Shown piece after piece: positions 25,326-36,379 of a stretch of 64,000 bases of DNA. Below the pieces are notes generated by a model that ran no database searches, was not told the DNA's origin, and saw nothing but the letters and a program-made list of their open reading frames with translations. The translations under genes were made by a program, and so were the position numbers. The first letter of the stretch is position 1, and every line of letters begins with the position of its first letter. The DNA comes from Bicyclus anynana (lineage: Eukaryota > Arthropoda > Insecta > Lepidoptera > Nymphalidae). The stretch is taken from contig NC_069094.1 in the NCBI RefSeq assembly GCF_947172395.1, positions 7,430,292 through 7,494,291 on the forward strand. The letters are read 5' to 3'.

Positions 25326-25504
25326 TGGCATTTGTTAATGTGACGTCATGAAACAGTTACAATATAGACCATCATGGCCGATATCGTTTTTTCTCATATT
25401 ATCAAAAAATATTCAAAAATTGAAATTTTCACGTAATCACTCAAAAAGACTCAACAAATATTATTATTTTTTTTCAATTTAGTATAACGATAATGAACAA
25501 TTTA
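25326..25504. repeat. TGACGTCA-containing interspersed repeat, copy 1
   Basis: Shares 'GACGTCATGAAACAGTT', 'ATATAGACCATCATGGCCGA' and the ending 'ACGATAATGAAC' with 34700-35012. It carries a perfect palindromic CRE (TGACGTCA). Confidence 0.65.
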
Positions 25505-26126
25505 AGACCATTTAAAAAATGTCAAGTAATCTATTCTGAGCACCTTTCCAAGGGGACCTAAATATTTCATCAAAGCGACCTAGGACTCGAAGTCAGGACC
25601 TAATAATCCAAACTCACATAAACCACCCAATGGTCCGATAAGGTAGTTATCATGAATTAGTATTCTTTCATTACATTTTTTCTTAATTTATAATTTGCCA
25701 TTTATGTTATGACAGTAGATAAACGTTTACATTATTGTTAACTGCATTATTCATGTTCATTGAATACAGACAAACAGCGAACAGGTGTCCTGGAATTAAA
25801 ACAGAAAATTAACCCTAAAATACCTATAACACTGCCTTTATAGGGCACTAGACATCATAATAGAAAACGAAAGTATTTACGAGATCCATTTTTTATGCCG
25901 TAACGATTATGCCCTTTTGCATAGATAACTCTTTGACTGTTTGTTTGTATTAAAAAAAAAACTTCCTCTACATACTACACGAGTTTTATACCATTTTCCT
26001 GGCTGTCAGTTTTATAAAATATATAAACCTATAATTTTGATAGAGACTACAATAATGTAGGTATTACAAAAATATGTAGTAGTAGATGCTAGTTAATTTT
26101 AATATTAGAATAAACAATGATGAAGT

Positions 26127-26360
26127 CTACGATGGGATGCGTTTGTCTAGAAAGTGTCTATACACTCTAGCCAGCTCTAGCCTTAAAGGTGTTAAGATTG
26201 GTGGCAGGGAACAAACGTCGTAAGGGCATTCCACACTTAGCAGTTTGATATGAAATGTTGAAGCGAAACATTTGGTGCGGACGGTGTGAATGTCAACCTG
26301 TTTTATGGTAGAAGGAAGAAGCAGGATCAAGATCGTTGAGCTCTTGAGCACCAGATAATA
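26127..26360 (-). pseudogene. CR1/Jockey-like LINE ORF2 C-terminal fragment
   Basis: Minus frames read LDPASSFYHKTG, then SHRPHQMFRFNISYQTAKCG, then RRLFPATNLNTFKARAG, with a second frame giving ARVYRHFLDKRIPS. The pattern 'SFYHRT...TFKARVxRHFL' is typical of the far C-terminus of these retrotransposons. A frameshift and stops make it a dead copy. Confidence 0.6.
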
Positions 26361-26811
26361 TCCAGGAAAAAATAATATCGCAATTAAAAAATTAGGGGTA
26401 GAGATGGGAGGGTTAAAAATACATTCATTTCAGATGAATGCAAACATACGCTATGACACAAGATTTTAATTCGGTACTTATATTTAATTATATAAAATTA
26501 TAATAATCATTTTCTATCGCTTGAAAAGAGAACCCTCGAATACAAGTGACTCGCTCTTGGCCTATTTTTTTAGCAGTAAATACTTGGCTGGATAATTAAT
26601 TTTAATGTCAGCTAATTTAAAGTATGGAAAGCTATTTATTGGGGTTGCGGTCGACCTTGTTGTGGACGATTAAACTACTAGACCAGAGGTTCTAAACCTT
26701 ATTTTGACCATCGCTTATTTTAGCATATTTCTACAAAATCATCACTTATTGAATGATTATTATTAAATACTCTTTAAAAATAACTGGAATCATAAATTAT
26801 AAGATATTAGT

Positions 26812-26987
26812 ATAAATATAAAGTAGCATATGTGCTAATCCAAAAAAAATCCTTTTCCATTCCAAATTTCAGCCAAATCGCTTCAGTAGCCGCAGTACAA
26901 AGGAGGAACAAACATACTAACTTACAAACTTATACACACACACACACACTTACACACAAACTTTTGTCTTAATAATATTAGTGTGAT
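26812..26987 (-). mobile_element. HLE1, 3' truncated, with (CA)n expansion
   Basis: Retains 'CCATTCCAAATTTCAGCC', 'AATCGCTTCAGTAGCCGCAG' and the 5' end 'TTAATAATATTAGTGTGA'. A short (AC)n tract (26934-26950) has grown within it. The terminal hairpin is missing. Confidence 0.75.
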
Positions 26988-27009
26988 ACATATTAAATTT
27001 AATTTGTAA

Positions 27010-27195
27010 ACGAGTATTATAAAGAGGTAAAGTGTGTGGTGTTGTAGAAGTAATCTCTGGATTTACTAACCCGATTTTGAAAATTCTTGTACCACTAGGA
27101 AGCCACATTATTTATGAGTATAATTGGCTAAATTTTATCCACGTATTCTCATGGGTACAGGAACTACGCGGACGAAACTGCCGGACTTGCCTAGT
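27010..27195 (+). mobile_element. Helitron-like element, subfamily 3 (HLE3)
   Basis: Runs from GTATTATAAAGAGGTAAAGT through 'GTAATCTCTGGATTTACTAA' to 'GGAACTACGCGGACGAAACT'. It pairs with 41172-41362. Confidence 0.7.
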
Positions 27196-27300
27196 AATTG
27201 ATAAACAAATTGCCGGGGATAAACGGTTTCCAAGGCCGACGAGCCTTTCAACTTAAACATATTAACATACGAATTATGCATAGTCAATATAGGAATATAA

Positions 27301-27494
27301 TGCCAGCCACTGACGATCAAGTAAGCTCATATACCTGCAGCACTAACGGCTTGACAGCCGATAAAACTGATCGTGTGTTGGTCGCGACGTGCATGACATC
27401 AAGCCGATCGCGACCAACACACGATCTGTTTTATCGGATGTCAAGCCGTTAACGCTGCAGGCATGTGAGCTTATTTGATCGTCAGTGGCTGACA
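27301..27494. mobile_element. snap-back (foldback) element with 87-bp arms
   Basis: Arms 27301-27387 and 27408-27494 are inverted copies, about 90% identical by eye, around a 20-bp loop. Ends read TGCCAGCCACTGACGATCAA and its complement. It has no ORF and would fold into one long hairpin. It is a MITE by structure; the superfamily cannot be assigned. Confidence 0.85.
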
Positions 27495-28435
27495 CAACTA
27501 ATTCTATTTATGCAAAATAGGTACCTACGTATCTAATATCATTCATACGTACTGTGTATGATTTCCTTGCTGTATACAAAATGGCATTCCATCACCTGCA
27601 AGGCGCCTTGCAAGTTTTAATGTAACTTCCAACATATTAATAAGTATTTACGTACAATACTTAAATATCTAAGATATCAAAGTCTTTAACAACTTAAGAA
27701 CTTTTTAGACAGCTTTTCTTACCTTTGCACTATAGGATGTAACTTTCTAAAGGGCTTGTACCTAACTTTAGGTACATGGTTACCCTATCCCTTAGACCTA
27801 TACTAAGCGGTTTGGCTCTTCATTCCTGTGACTTTACTGCAAGTTCTTCAATCCGTGGCGTTTCCATAATGTTTCAACATTTCGTACCCTGAGGGTCGAT
27901 AAGCTTATCGCAGGATTGATTTTGTACACTCTGTAGAATATGTCCACACAATTTGATTTAGGCTTGACTATTATATATATTATAGCTGGTAGCTACCTAT
28001 GATTTTTGTCATTTAATCACTATGGTTTTAAACAAATTACGGTTTCACGACATAAAATTGTCAGTCACCTTGTCTAACACGTCAATGGCGCCTTCCGAGG
28101 TCTAACTAGACCTAATAATAGCTTCAAATTAAAAGCTAACAAGGCCATTAGATGACATGCGAAAAAGACCAAGACGATCTGGCGAATTTGGCAATGCACT
28201 ACATATCAAAGCTTGCACTAAATGACTGCTCTTCATTGCCTTCAATAATACTCGTAAATATTAATTACATGATTACACTACATTTTTTTTTTGTTTTGAA
28301 TATATGTTATTAATACTAACAATATAACAGCTCAGTGAGTGAACCCCTAGAATAAACATATCAATTAACAGGAGTAGAAAAAAGGTAAGGTAAGGTAAAT
28401 CCCGTCGTGACCACGATTCATGCAACTGGGTCGAA
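27495..28435. other. non-repetitive sequence, nothing recognised
   Basis: I see no element termini or coding signal here. The interval leads into the foldback half copy at 28436 and the motif cluster at 28.7 kb. Confidence 0.5.
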
Positions 28436-28505
28436 ATATCGACATTAAAAAACCTCGTCGTTTTATCGTGGTATGTACCCTTTTAAATAATATTCATAAG
28501 GTAAT
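28436..28505. repeat. half copy of the foldback repeat seen at 7583
   Basis: Contains 'CGTCGTTTTATCGTGGTATG' followed by 'TACCCTTTTAAATAATATTC', matching 7583-7660. It lies 0.2 kb from the motif cluster at 28.7 kb. Confidence 0.5.
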
Positions 28506-28699
28506 ATTAGTTGTGCTAATGAAACATGATCTGTGTTTGGCTGTGTTGTTAAATGTGAAAGTGAAGAAAAAATTTTCAATTCTCACAATGTAAATAAATA
28601 TTTTCTGGACATAATGATAATAGTTACAAACTTACTCACTCATAGTTTTAAAATATTTAAGAAGCGTTACAGTGCATCCACAATCCACACCCACGTTCA

Positions 28700-28985
28700 G
28701 ATAAATGTAAACAACGAGCGAGCTGCGAGACATACGTATCGGTTGGTGTTCATACAACATTGTCGCCTGAATTAATTACAATCAATAATAATTAGCTGTG
28801 ATATGTTGTGTACGCAATTGTAAACTAATTGTAAACAGTTTTTATGAGTCGCAATAGAACAGGATTGGGCGGCGGCGGCTCGCAGGAGGTGTGACGCAAC
28901 GGTGACGCGGCGTGACGCCTGCACCGCGCTGTCAGCGTAAACAATTTACTGTTTGTAAACAGCCCGCAACGTAAATAAAGCCACG
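28700..28985. promoter_or_regulatory. candidate enhancer: cluster of FOXO and TGACGC motifs
   Basis: This segment matches none of the repeat families seen elsewhere in the window. It has GTAAAC sites at 28707 (GTAAACAA), 28820 (GTAAACTA), 28831 (GTAAACAG), 28937 (GTAAACAA) and 28955 (GTAAACAG, in a near-palindrome CTGTTT-GT-AAACAG). Three TGACGC motifs at 28892, 28903 and 28913 are 11 and 10 bp apart, one helical turn each. A GGCGGCGGCGG run (28870-28878) and high local G+C stand out against AT-rich flanks. It directly abuts the tandem array that starts at 28964. No transcript evidence exists; a GC-rich remnant of an unidentified element is the main alternative. Confidence 0.4.
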
Positions 28986-30160
28986 CTGGTTAGATGTCAA
29001 TGGTAATGCGTTCTTGGAAAGGGAGACTCGTGTGGAAACGTAACTTGTTGCAAACACAATCGGAACACTATCGTTACTACGTTTATTTTTTACAAATCCG
29101 CATTTAAAGTAATATTATAAATGCGAAAATAAATCTGTCTGTCTGTCTGTTACCTTATCACGATTAAACCTTTGACGAGTTAGATGTATGTTGGTACAGT
29201 AATAAATAGGCCGCGACATAAATAAAGCCACGCTGGTTAGATGTCAATGGTAATGCGTTCTTGGAAAGGGAGACTCGTGTGGAAACGTAACTTGTTGCAA
29301 ACACAAGCGGAACACTATCTACGTTTATTTTTTTACAAATCCATATAAAGTAATATTATAAATGCGAAAACAAAACTGTCTGTCTGTCTGTTACCTTATC
29401 ACGACTAAACCTTTGACGAGTTAGATGTATTAGAAGTCAATAGTAATGCGTTCTTGGAAAGGGAGACTCGTGTGGAAACGTAACTTGTTGCAAACACAAT
29501 CGGAACACTATCAACGTTTATTTTTTTACAAATCCATTTAAAGTAATATTATATATGCGAAAACAAATCTGTCTGTCTGTTACCTTATCACGATTAAACC
29601 TTTGACGAGTTAGATATATTTTGGTACAGAGATAAATAGGCCGCGACGTAAATAAAGCCACGCTGGTTAGATGTCAATAGTAATGCGTTCTTGGAAAGGG
29701 AGACTCGTGTGGAAACGTAACTTGTTGCAAACACAATCGGAACACTATCAACGTTTATTTTTTTACAAATCCATTTAAAGTAATATTATAAATGCGAAAA
29801 TAAATCTGTCTGTCTGTTACTTTATCACGACTAAACCTTTGATGAGTTAGATATATTTTGGTACAGAGATAAATAAAATAGGCCGCGACGTAAATAAAGC
29901 CACGCTGGTTAGATGTCAATGGTAATGCGTTCTTGGAAAGGGAGACTCGTGTGGAAACGTAACTTGTGGCAAACACAATTGAAACGCTATCTACGTTTTT
30001 TTTTACAAATTAATTTAAAGTTATATTAGAAATGCGAAAACAAATCTGTCTGTCTGTCTGTTACCTTGCCACGACTAAACCTTTGACGAGTTAGATGTAT
30101 TACAGTGATAAATAGGCCGCGACGTAAATGAAGCCATGCTGGTTAGATGTCAATGGTAAT
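28964..30160 (+). repeat. tandem array, five ~240-bp units plus a truncated sixth
   Basis: Units start at ATAAAGCCACGCTGGTTAGA-like heads. The shared AATGCGTTCTTGG word is at 29005, 29252, 29445, 29682 and 29924, and the truncated sixth head ends at 30160, giving periods of 247, 193, 237, 242 and 234 bp. Unit 3 lacks its first ~50 bp. Each unit carries a TAATATTATAAATGCGAAAA segment followed by a short (TCTG)n tract, the layout described for (GTCY)n-associated HLE-type elements in Lepidoptera. Intact units begin GTAAATAAA (ATAAATAAA in unit 2), a weak forkhead-type match. Repeat R follows directly at 30161. Confidence 0.9.
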
Positions 30161-30330
30161 AGACGGAGAGACAGCTAAGCCAGACCTCCGTCGTTTTATA
30201 AAAGTTAACATTTGTCAGCTCATGCCATAGGAAAGTACCTACCTACTATGGAGTTTGGACCGTGGTGGCTTTGGATGTTAGCAGGTTTCAATTATCCAGA
30301 TCCCCAACCGTCAAAGTATAAAGTGTACTA
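30161..30330 (+). repeat. repeat R, single copy
   Basis: Begins AGACGGAGAGACAGCTAAGC and includes 'TATGGAGTTTGGACCGTGGT' and 'CCAGATCCCCAACCG'. It interrupts the sixth unit of the tandem array, so it arrived after the array formed. Confidence 0.7.
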
Positions 30331-30344
30331 AGGTTATTTGTAAT

Positions 30345-30470
30345 AAAATCTTTTTACCAAAAAAATTGAACAGACTTCAAAATCACACAAATAAACTAAA
30401 AAGCGAAAAATAACATCGTATGTGCTATCTTCTGATCACTTTGCAGGCGATGATAAATGGGAACTTGAAT
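30345..30470. repeat. half of the 'AACCGACTTC' foldback element
   Basis: Matches the left arm of 61592-61930: 'GAACAGACTTCAAAATC', 'TAAAAAGCGAAAAATAACAT' and 'CGTATGTGCTATCTTCTGAT'. The other arm is absent. Confidence 0.6.
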
Positions 30471-30522
30471 CACTACATCTATGTGTTACTTTTTAAATCG
30501 GAAAAATCTTATTCCGCGGGCC

Positions 30523-31345
30523 TTCGCTAGTCATTCATAAATTGTACCACCGCCTTCAAAACGATCACATACATGTTGAATCTACAGATCGTTGTTGATG
30601 TTATTTTTGACTTTTAGCACATTTTTGTGTTTTTTTTCAATTGTTTTTCCAAGTAAGTTTTATCCAATAAACATTATCAAAAATTCGAACATTGTTAAGT
30701 ACTCAGAAAACTTACTTAAAGACCAAAATAGTTACGTGGAATGAAAGTAACCGAAAGTAAACAATGGCTTAAGTCCCTACACCTGGTAGTGTGCTTACAG
30801 ACCAGTTTTGGAGACACTTATAAAAAAAATTAAAAAAAAAAACGTACGCTCTAAGATAAGGCATAGTATGTCTCGGCTTTTATAAAGAAACATAATTGAA
30901 ATGACAACCTTGTTCACTTAATTCACATTGAAGACAAACATTTTAATTATTATCACTTTTGTTTTTTAGTTTTTACTATCCATTTATAGGTACATAGTTG
31001 ATAAACTCTTAAAATTTTTTCTTGGCATTTTTGTACAAATTCACATTTTCCGCTCATGTTTTTTTGCTTCCATACTAAGAATGAAATACTTGGTTGTTTT
31101 CTTATTGGTATCGTTATACCTAATAAACATCATACTAATATTATAAACGCGAAAGTTTATATGGATGTTTGTTACTCTTTAACGCCGCAACTACTGAATC
31201 GATTTGGCTGAGATTTAAAGCGAATATAGATAAAACCCAGGATTAACACTTATGCTACTTTTTATCCCGGAAATATCCATTCTTCCCGTGAGATTAATGG
31301 AAAACTGAATTTCACGCTAACAAGGTTGCGGGCGGCCACTTGTAC
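30523..31345 (+). repeat. ~0.8-kb compound repeat, copy 1 (contains HLE1)
   Basis: From CTAGTCATTCATAAATTGTA this block is co-linear with 37061-37873, including 'GTTACGTGGAATGAAAGTAA' and 'CTTACAGACCAGTTTTGGAG'. Its last ~210 bp (31132-31345) are an HLE1 (CATACTAATATTATAAACGC to the decayed hairpin GCGGGCGGCCACTTG). Both copies carry the HLE at the same place, so they were copied as one unit. Confidence 0.85.
31132..31345 (+). mobile_element. HLE1 inside compound repeat copy 1
   Basis: 5' 'ATACTAATATTATAAACGCG', central 'AACTACTGAATCGATTTGGC' and a decayed 3' hairpin. The sequence divergence shared with 37664-37873 (for example GAGATTTAAA.CGAATATAGA) shows common descent. Confidence 0.8.
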
Positions 31346-33747
31346 TTTTATAAATAAAACATTTTTTTTTATATATGTATCATTGATTAATGCAAAATTT
31401 AAACCTCTTTAATATTATTTCTTTTTGGTAATTTCCTTTTTTTTCATGACATTGTCACATTTGAAATATTCGATATATTATTATTGACTTAACAGCAAAA
31501 CATTAAAATTTTTATTAAAATATAAAGTAAATGTAAATAATAGCTTTGAATGTTGTTTTTATATTTTATTTATAGGTAAGTTTTAGTTTAGTATTTAATT
31601 TAATTATTTAATGTAAAACTTAATATTATAAATAACAATTATATTTTATTTATAGAAACACAAACAAGCTTTTATTACTACTATCACATTCATGTGAAAT
31701 AATTATCATTATCATATAACTTATTATCATATAACTTACTTAGCAAAATAGATTACAGAAAAACTATAAGATACATTTACATTTTAATAAAAATGCTTAA
31801 GGAATAAATCTATTTAAATGCAGTAAATGGTACAAAATTATTACAATTTCTTGCACGTTTTTGAGTCAATCTCAATCAATTTACATATAAAAATCTTCTC
31901 ATCGTCACACTTCTCCGAAAATGCTTGACAGGTTTTAATACTTGTTTTTATATTTGGTAAGTATGGGAATAGGTCGTAAAGTACTCCTACCCTTATTAGT
32001 ATTTTTCTATGAAAGGAATTTAAATTATGGAAGACCAACGTATAAGAAATTTAAATTATGGATGCAACTATGGCCGACGGAACGGACTCATCAAGAAAAC
32101 AAAATTTAAATAATTTTGTAATTAAGCATGGGTATGTACACTAATCGATTTGTCAATTCGAAAAATCGATTGAGACGAGTGCCTTTTAAATCGTTATTCT
32201 ACAAAGTAAAGTGCTTGCGGTATGTGACATTGAAAGCCAATATATACGCCGATATTCGCCTCTGCGACATTACAACCGGTTCTAGTCCCATTTAGATCAA
32301 GCTGTATTATACCCATTGAAGGCTTGATGCTGCAATTCCGATTTTATTCTCCAAAGTAATTAAAAAAAAACAACGATAGTAGTAGATCGCTTTAACTAAA
32401 GTCTATATAAATAGCGCAAGAGACCAATACAAGGTTGTTCTGAAAGAAAAAGTATGCCCTGCGATCATCAGTGAACACTTAAAAAAAATCGCTGATAATG
32501 TAGAATAATCATTATACATGGTGTCCCGTAATCTATACTTATAATAATTAACGAATACGACGCAATGGTAGATACACCACCTAACTATCTAAAACTAGTT
32601 TGAATAGTTTTAGCAATGCTGTAGCTAATGTAATTAAGATTTTAAAGATCTGATTTTTGTTAAACATTACGGATTAAATTATTATCAATGTACTACAATA
32701 TTATTTTTATATAATGTTTTATTTTTTTTGTAGCTTTAAGAGCAATAATTATTTTTCTTTCATTACTTTTAATTTATCTCATAGTGAAAATTCATCACCA
32801 CTTGTAACTACGAGTACAAAGAGTATTATTAAATCTCGACAAAGGCACTAATAGATATCACCACCACCACCATCACACACAAGAAATTAAAAAAAACTAG
32901 AAATGGAGTTACCATTTCTAGTTTTTTTTAAATTTCTTGTCAGACTATAAATAATATTTATAATAAAAGAAAGAAAGACAAATATTAATCATGAAAGCAA
33001 AAAGTTCAAGTAATTTTTATTATATTATTATGGAATCTTCAATACAAATTGCATGTGTAGTATCTCGGAAATCGTCAATCTTGCTGTTAGTAAGATTAAG
33101 GTAATTACTATTGCTCATGGCTAATTGAGGTCGGGGACCTATAATTATAATTATCTGGGAGCAGATTAAGTAACTTGGATGCTACCATTGTCACAATCAT
33201 TGATCGTTCTTCTTGGTAGATTCTTCCTTCCTAACCGATAGTAGAGCTATTAAACAGTTCACTTAGTGTATTTTTTAGCGATAAAAAGTAGCCTTTATGT
33301 TGCTAATAACCTCTTCTATTTTCTAGTGAAAGTGAAAATGCAAAAATTTTAAAAAAGCTTGATTATGTTTTAGTGTCGTGTAAATAGTTATAGCATAGCA
33401 CTTGAAAAAACACTGTTATGATGAAATCACAGACTGACACTCATATTAGATAGATGTTTAATTTATTGTTTATTATAGATGATAATTCTCGGAACCAAAA
33501 TGAGAAAGGTTTGACTATCTTAGGCTGTCATTAAATGGCAAAGTATGATGATATGTATCATTATTAGAACCTTTGATTTTCACTAATATTTAAACGCACA
33601 AAATGAAAAATAAAACACATGTTTTAATGTTTTGGTAATGAATTATTATGCTTTATTCAAAATCTAAGAGATAATAACCTCAATAGAAAACTTTAGCCTA
33701 ATTGATTTAAATTAAAGATTTTAGATTAAGCGATCCTTAAAATCCTA
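31346..33747. other. AT-rich sequence with little recognisable content
   Basis: Very AT-rich. A minus open frame at 31841-32038 ends with four cysteines (C-x6-C-x7-C-x9-C) but matches no family I know and lacks a clear start context. A hairpin is at 32879-32940. I see no transposon termini or conserved exon. Confidence 0.5.
32879..32940. repeat. near-perfect 28-bp-arm hairpin
   Basis: ACAAGAAATTAAAAAAAACT..ATGG (32879-32906) is mirrored by 32912-32940 with one extra A; the loop is AGTTA. It is flanked by a (CAC)n-like stretch on the left. Confidence 0.85.
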
Positions 33748-33965
33748 CTGATATTATAAACGCGAAAGTTTGTATGGATGTTTGTTCGGAAGTTTTATTC
33801 GTAACTACTGAACCGATTTGGCTGAAATTTGGAATGTAAATAGATTTTAGTCTAGATTAACACAGAGGCTAGAGGCAGAGGCTTTTCATCTCGGAAAATC
33901 CATGGTTACCGAGGGATTTGTGAAAAACTAAAATTCACGCGGACGAATTCGCGGGCGTCCGCTAG
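33748..33965 (+). mobile_element. Helitron-like element, subfamily 1 (HLE1), full length
   Basis: Runs from TACTGATATTATAAACGCGA to GCGGACGAATTCGCGGGCGTCCGCTAG. The terminal hairpin arms and CTAG are intact. A short CTAGAGGCAGAGG insertion lies near 33866. Confidence 0.85.
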
Positions 33966-34048
33966 TGCAGGTATAAATAAACGTTGTGCGTACCAATTAG
34001 CGTATATTTAAGTGCTTACTTACAAAGTAAATAATCACTATTTTATTT

Positions 34049-34435
34049 TTAAAAACTCACATAATTAGCTTTTATAAAAAGTACATTTTTAAGTAAAGTA
34101 GATGTGTATTTAAAGCTAATCACGCTGTAATTTAAAGTATTATCTGTTATTAACAAACGACGTGCTTTAAAGTGAAACATGTGTTTTATAACCGGTTTTA
34201 CTAGTTTCAATGGATGGAAGAGTCGTGGAAATTTTTTGACTCGAACGGTGTTCCGTTCATTATAACATGCGAGTTGAGTTTCCATGTTGTACGTTAGTTG
34301 TGCGTTTAGTGGCATATACGAGTACAAAAAGCGGTTGCATACTTGTAACCAGTTGAAACCTGTGGAGGATGTTCTATAATAGGGTATTTGACTCATCAAA
34401 TTTAATATAAACAATATTAATTTCGCATAGTACAT
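34049..34435 (-). other. unrecognised 128-codon open frame
   Basis: The frame starts MYYAKLILFILNLMSQIPYY, which looks hydrophobic like a signal peptide, and continues with Lys/Phe/Leu-rich sequence without domains or repeats. It sits between HLE1 and HLE2 copies. The amino-acid mix matches what AT-rich noncoding DNA would give; no homologue comes to mind. Most likely a chance frame. Confidence 0.15.
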
Positions 34436-34463
34436 GGTATAAGGGTCTGAAATATATCGATAC

Positions 34464-34660
34464 TAGCTGACGACGCACGGTTTCACCCGCGTGGTTTCCG
34501 TTCCTGTAGGAATACGGGGATAATATACAGCCTATAGCCTTCCGCGATAAATGGGCTACCTAACAGTGAAAGAATTTTTCAAATCGGACCAGTTGTTCTT
34601 GAGATTAGCCCGTTCAACCAAACAGACAAACTCTTCAGCTTTATAATATTAGTATAGATT
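34464..34660 (-). mobile_element. Helitron-like element, subfamily 2 (HLE2)
   Basis: Runs from CTAGCTGACGACGCACGGTT to TATAATATTAGTATAGAT. Both termini are present. It matches 22613-22805 and the reverse of 36868-37064. Confidence 0.9.
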
Positions 34661-34699
34661 CAATAATAAAACTTAAGGATTTCTCATAAAACTTTATTT

Positions 34700-35012
34700 A
34701 AAAATCATGTATGTTTTTTCAATTTTCCAAACGTCAAAAACGCTGTCGTCCCTTTGTGACGTCACAGTGTTACTTGATGTACTAAACGTCACACTAATTG
34801 TTAACTAATATTTTTGTCAAACGCTTCGTTTGTAAGGGATTTGTTATAGTAACGTCATGAAGCAGTTGAAATATAGACTATCATGAACCGACAGGCGTTT
34901 TGGTTCGTATTGTCAAAAACATACCTATATAAGAACTAAAATTTTCATGTAATCAATTACGTCTCAAAGAATATTATTTTTTTTTTCAATCTTGTAGAAC
35001 GATAATGAACTA
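34700..35012. repeat. TGACGTCA-containing interspersed repeat, copy 2
   Basis: A longer copy of the 25326-25504 family. It contains the CRE palindrome TGACGTCA at 34757-34764 and 'ACTAAACGTCACACTAATTG'. It ends at 'AACGATAATGAACTATC'. Confidence 0.65.
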
Positions 35013-35433
35013 TCTATCCGAAGTAAAAGTTTAGTATAGCTACTTGAAATTGAATTTTAAGGGTTCCTAGGAGTATCTTAATATCTCTAAAATACACTTT
35101 GAAAATACTTGTATACCTATGCTATTTAGGAGTAAATGTTTTACTTTTATTAAGTTCCAATATTTTGTATTTTTTTATTTTATTCCATAACAAAATTATT
35201 TAGAAACCCAATATTATTTTAATTTTTTGTCAAAATTTGTATTTTAAATTTTAATATGATTTAGCATTGAAAACAATACTAAATTTTAAACTGTCTACCC
35301 TATTTTTTAATAGCGATAACAGAATACAACGTTTGTTATTTTTAAAATATATAAAAAAGGTAATCCGCCATAATTTTCTATCTTGAAAAATGATTTATAC
35401 AACGTGTCTCGTCTCCACTCTCTCAGCCAATAC

Positions 35434-35740
35434 CTATACTACAGCCTGTCTTGATGAGTACTAATTGTTTACCAACAACCAAATTAAAAATGAGGGTATA
35501 AATCACTAGTCATTTCACACCTAAAAATAATTATAATTAACTTGTTCTTAAATTAATGAAAATAAATTTTATTAATAAATATAGAACAATTAGATATGGT
35601 TAATATATTTTATATAACATTTTATAAACAAACCATACATGATATAAAATAAATAAGTTATGAAATGACATGCGTTTTCTACCTTCATTTCTAATTTCTT
35701 TGTTGGTAAACAGTACTCATCAAGACAGGCTGTAGTATAG
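35434..35740. mobile_element. 307-bp MITE with ~80-bp terminal inverted repeats
   Basis: CTATACTACAGCCTGTCTTG at the left end is mirrored exactly at the right end, and similarity extends inward through TTTACCAACAA and the GTCATTTCA word. Right halves of relatives occur at 40219-40302 and 50525-50612. It has no ORF. Confidence 0.85.
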
Positions 35741-36379
35741 AGAGTGTAGGCTAAATGCCTAAGTATAATACGTACACTATAAATTCAAAATCAGTAAATA
35801 CGCATAATTTCATACTCTCACAGAGCCCGTCTCAAATACCCCCAAAACGCTGAATCGCGCGAGTCATGCCACTAAATCCAATACATTTTTTATTCATGAA
35901 ACGATTGACGTTTCTATGTTAATTCAAAGGTCCCGGCCCGATAGATGAAATATTGAATTATTGCTTAAAGTATATAGATGGATATAGGAGGTCTGGCTGA
36001 TATTAATCCACGAGGCTGGCTGGAATTCAAATAACTGAGGCCTGTGACAAACAAGACGTATAAATCAATCTGGGCAAGGTGGCGTACTGTGCAGCTTCTA
36101 TTGCAGTCGCCCCCTCAAACGTTCCCATTGGTATATCAAAAGTGGAACAAATTTTTGTATCGGCAAATTTATGGCCAAGGTTACTAAACTCGTTACAGTT
36201 CCAGGTGGGACGATATTTTATTTACAATACTCATTTGATTTATATTGTGTTTTTTCGGTTGAAGTTAAATGGTTAATGGAAAGAAGGGGATACTTTGAAG
36301 TTGTATAGCATATTTAAAATTAAACAGTATACTTAATTATTTGAAAGTGCAAAATAATCTAGTTTTTCAAATAAATATC

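Noticed and set aside
31841..32038. Odorant-binding protein last exon
   Set aside because: Cysteine spacing (6 and 7) differs from the C4-C5-C6 spacing of classical OBPs and no acceptor site fits well.
34049..34435. 128-codon frame as a real secreted protein
   Set aside because: The hydrophobic start is suggestive, but composition matches AT-rich noncoding DNA, there are no domains, and it lies between transposons. Kept only as a low-confidence entry.
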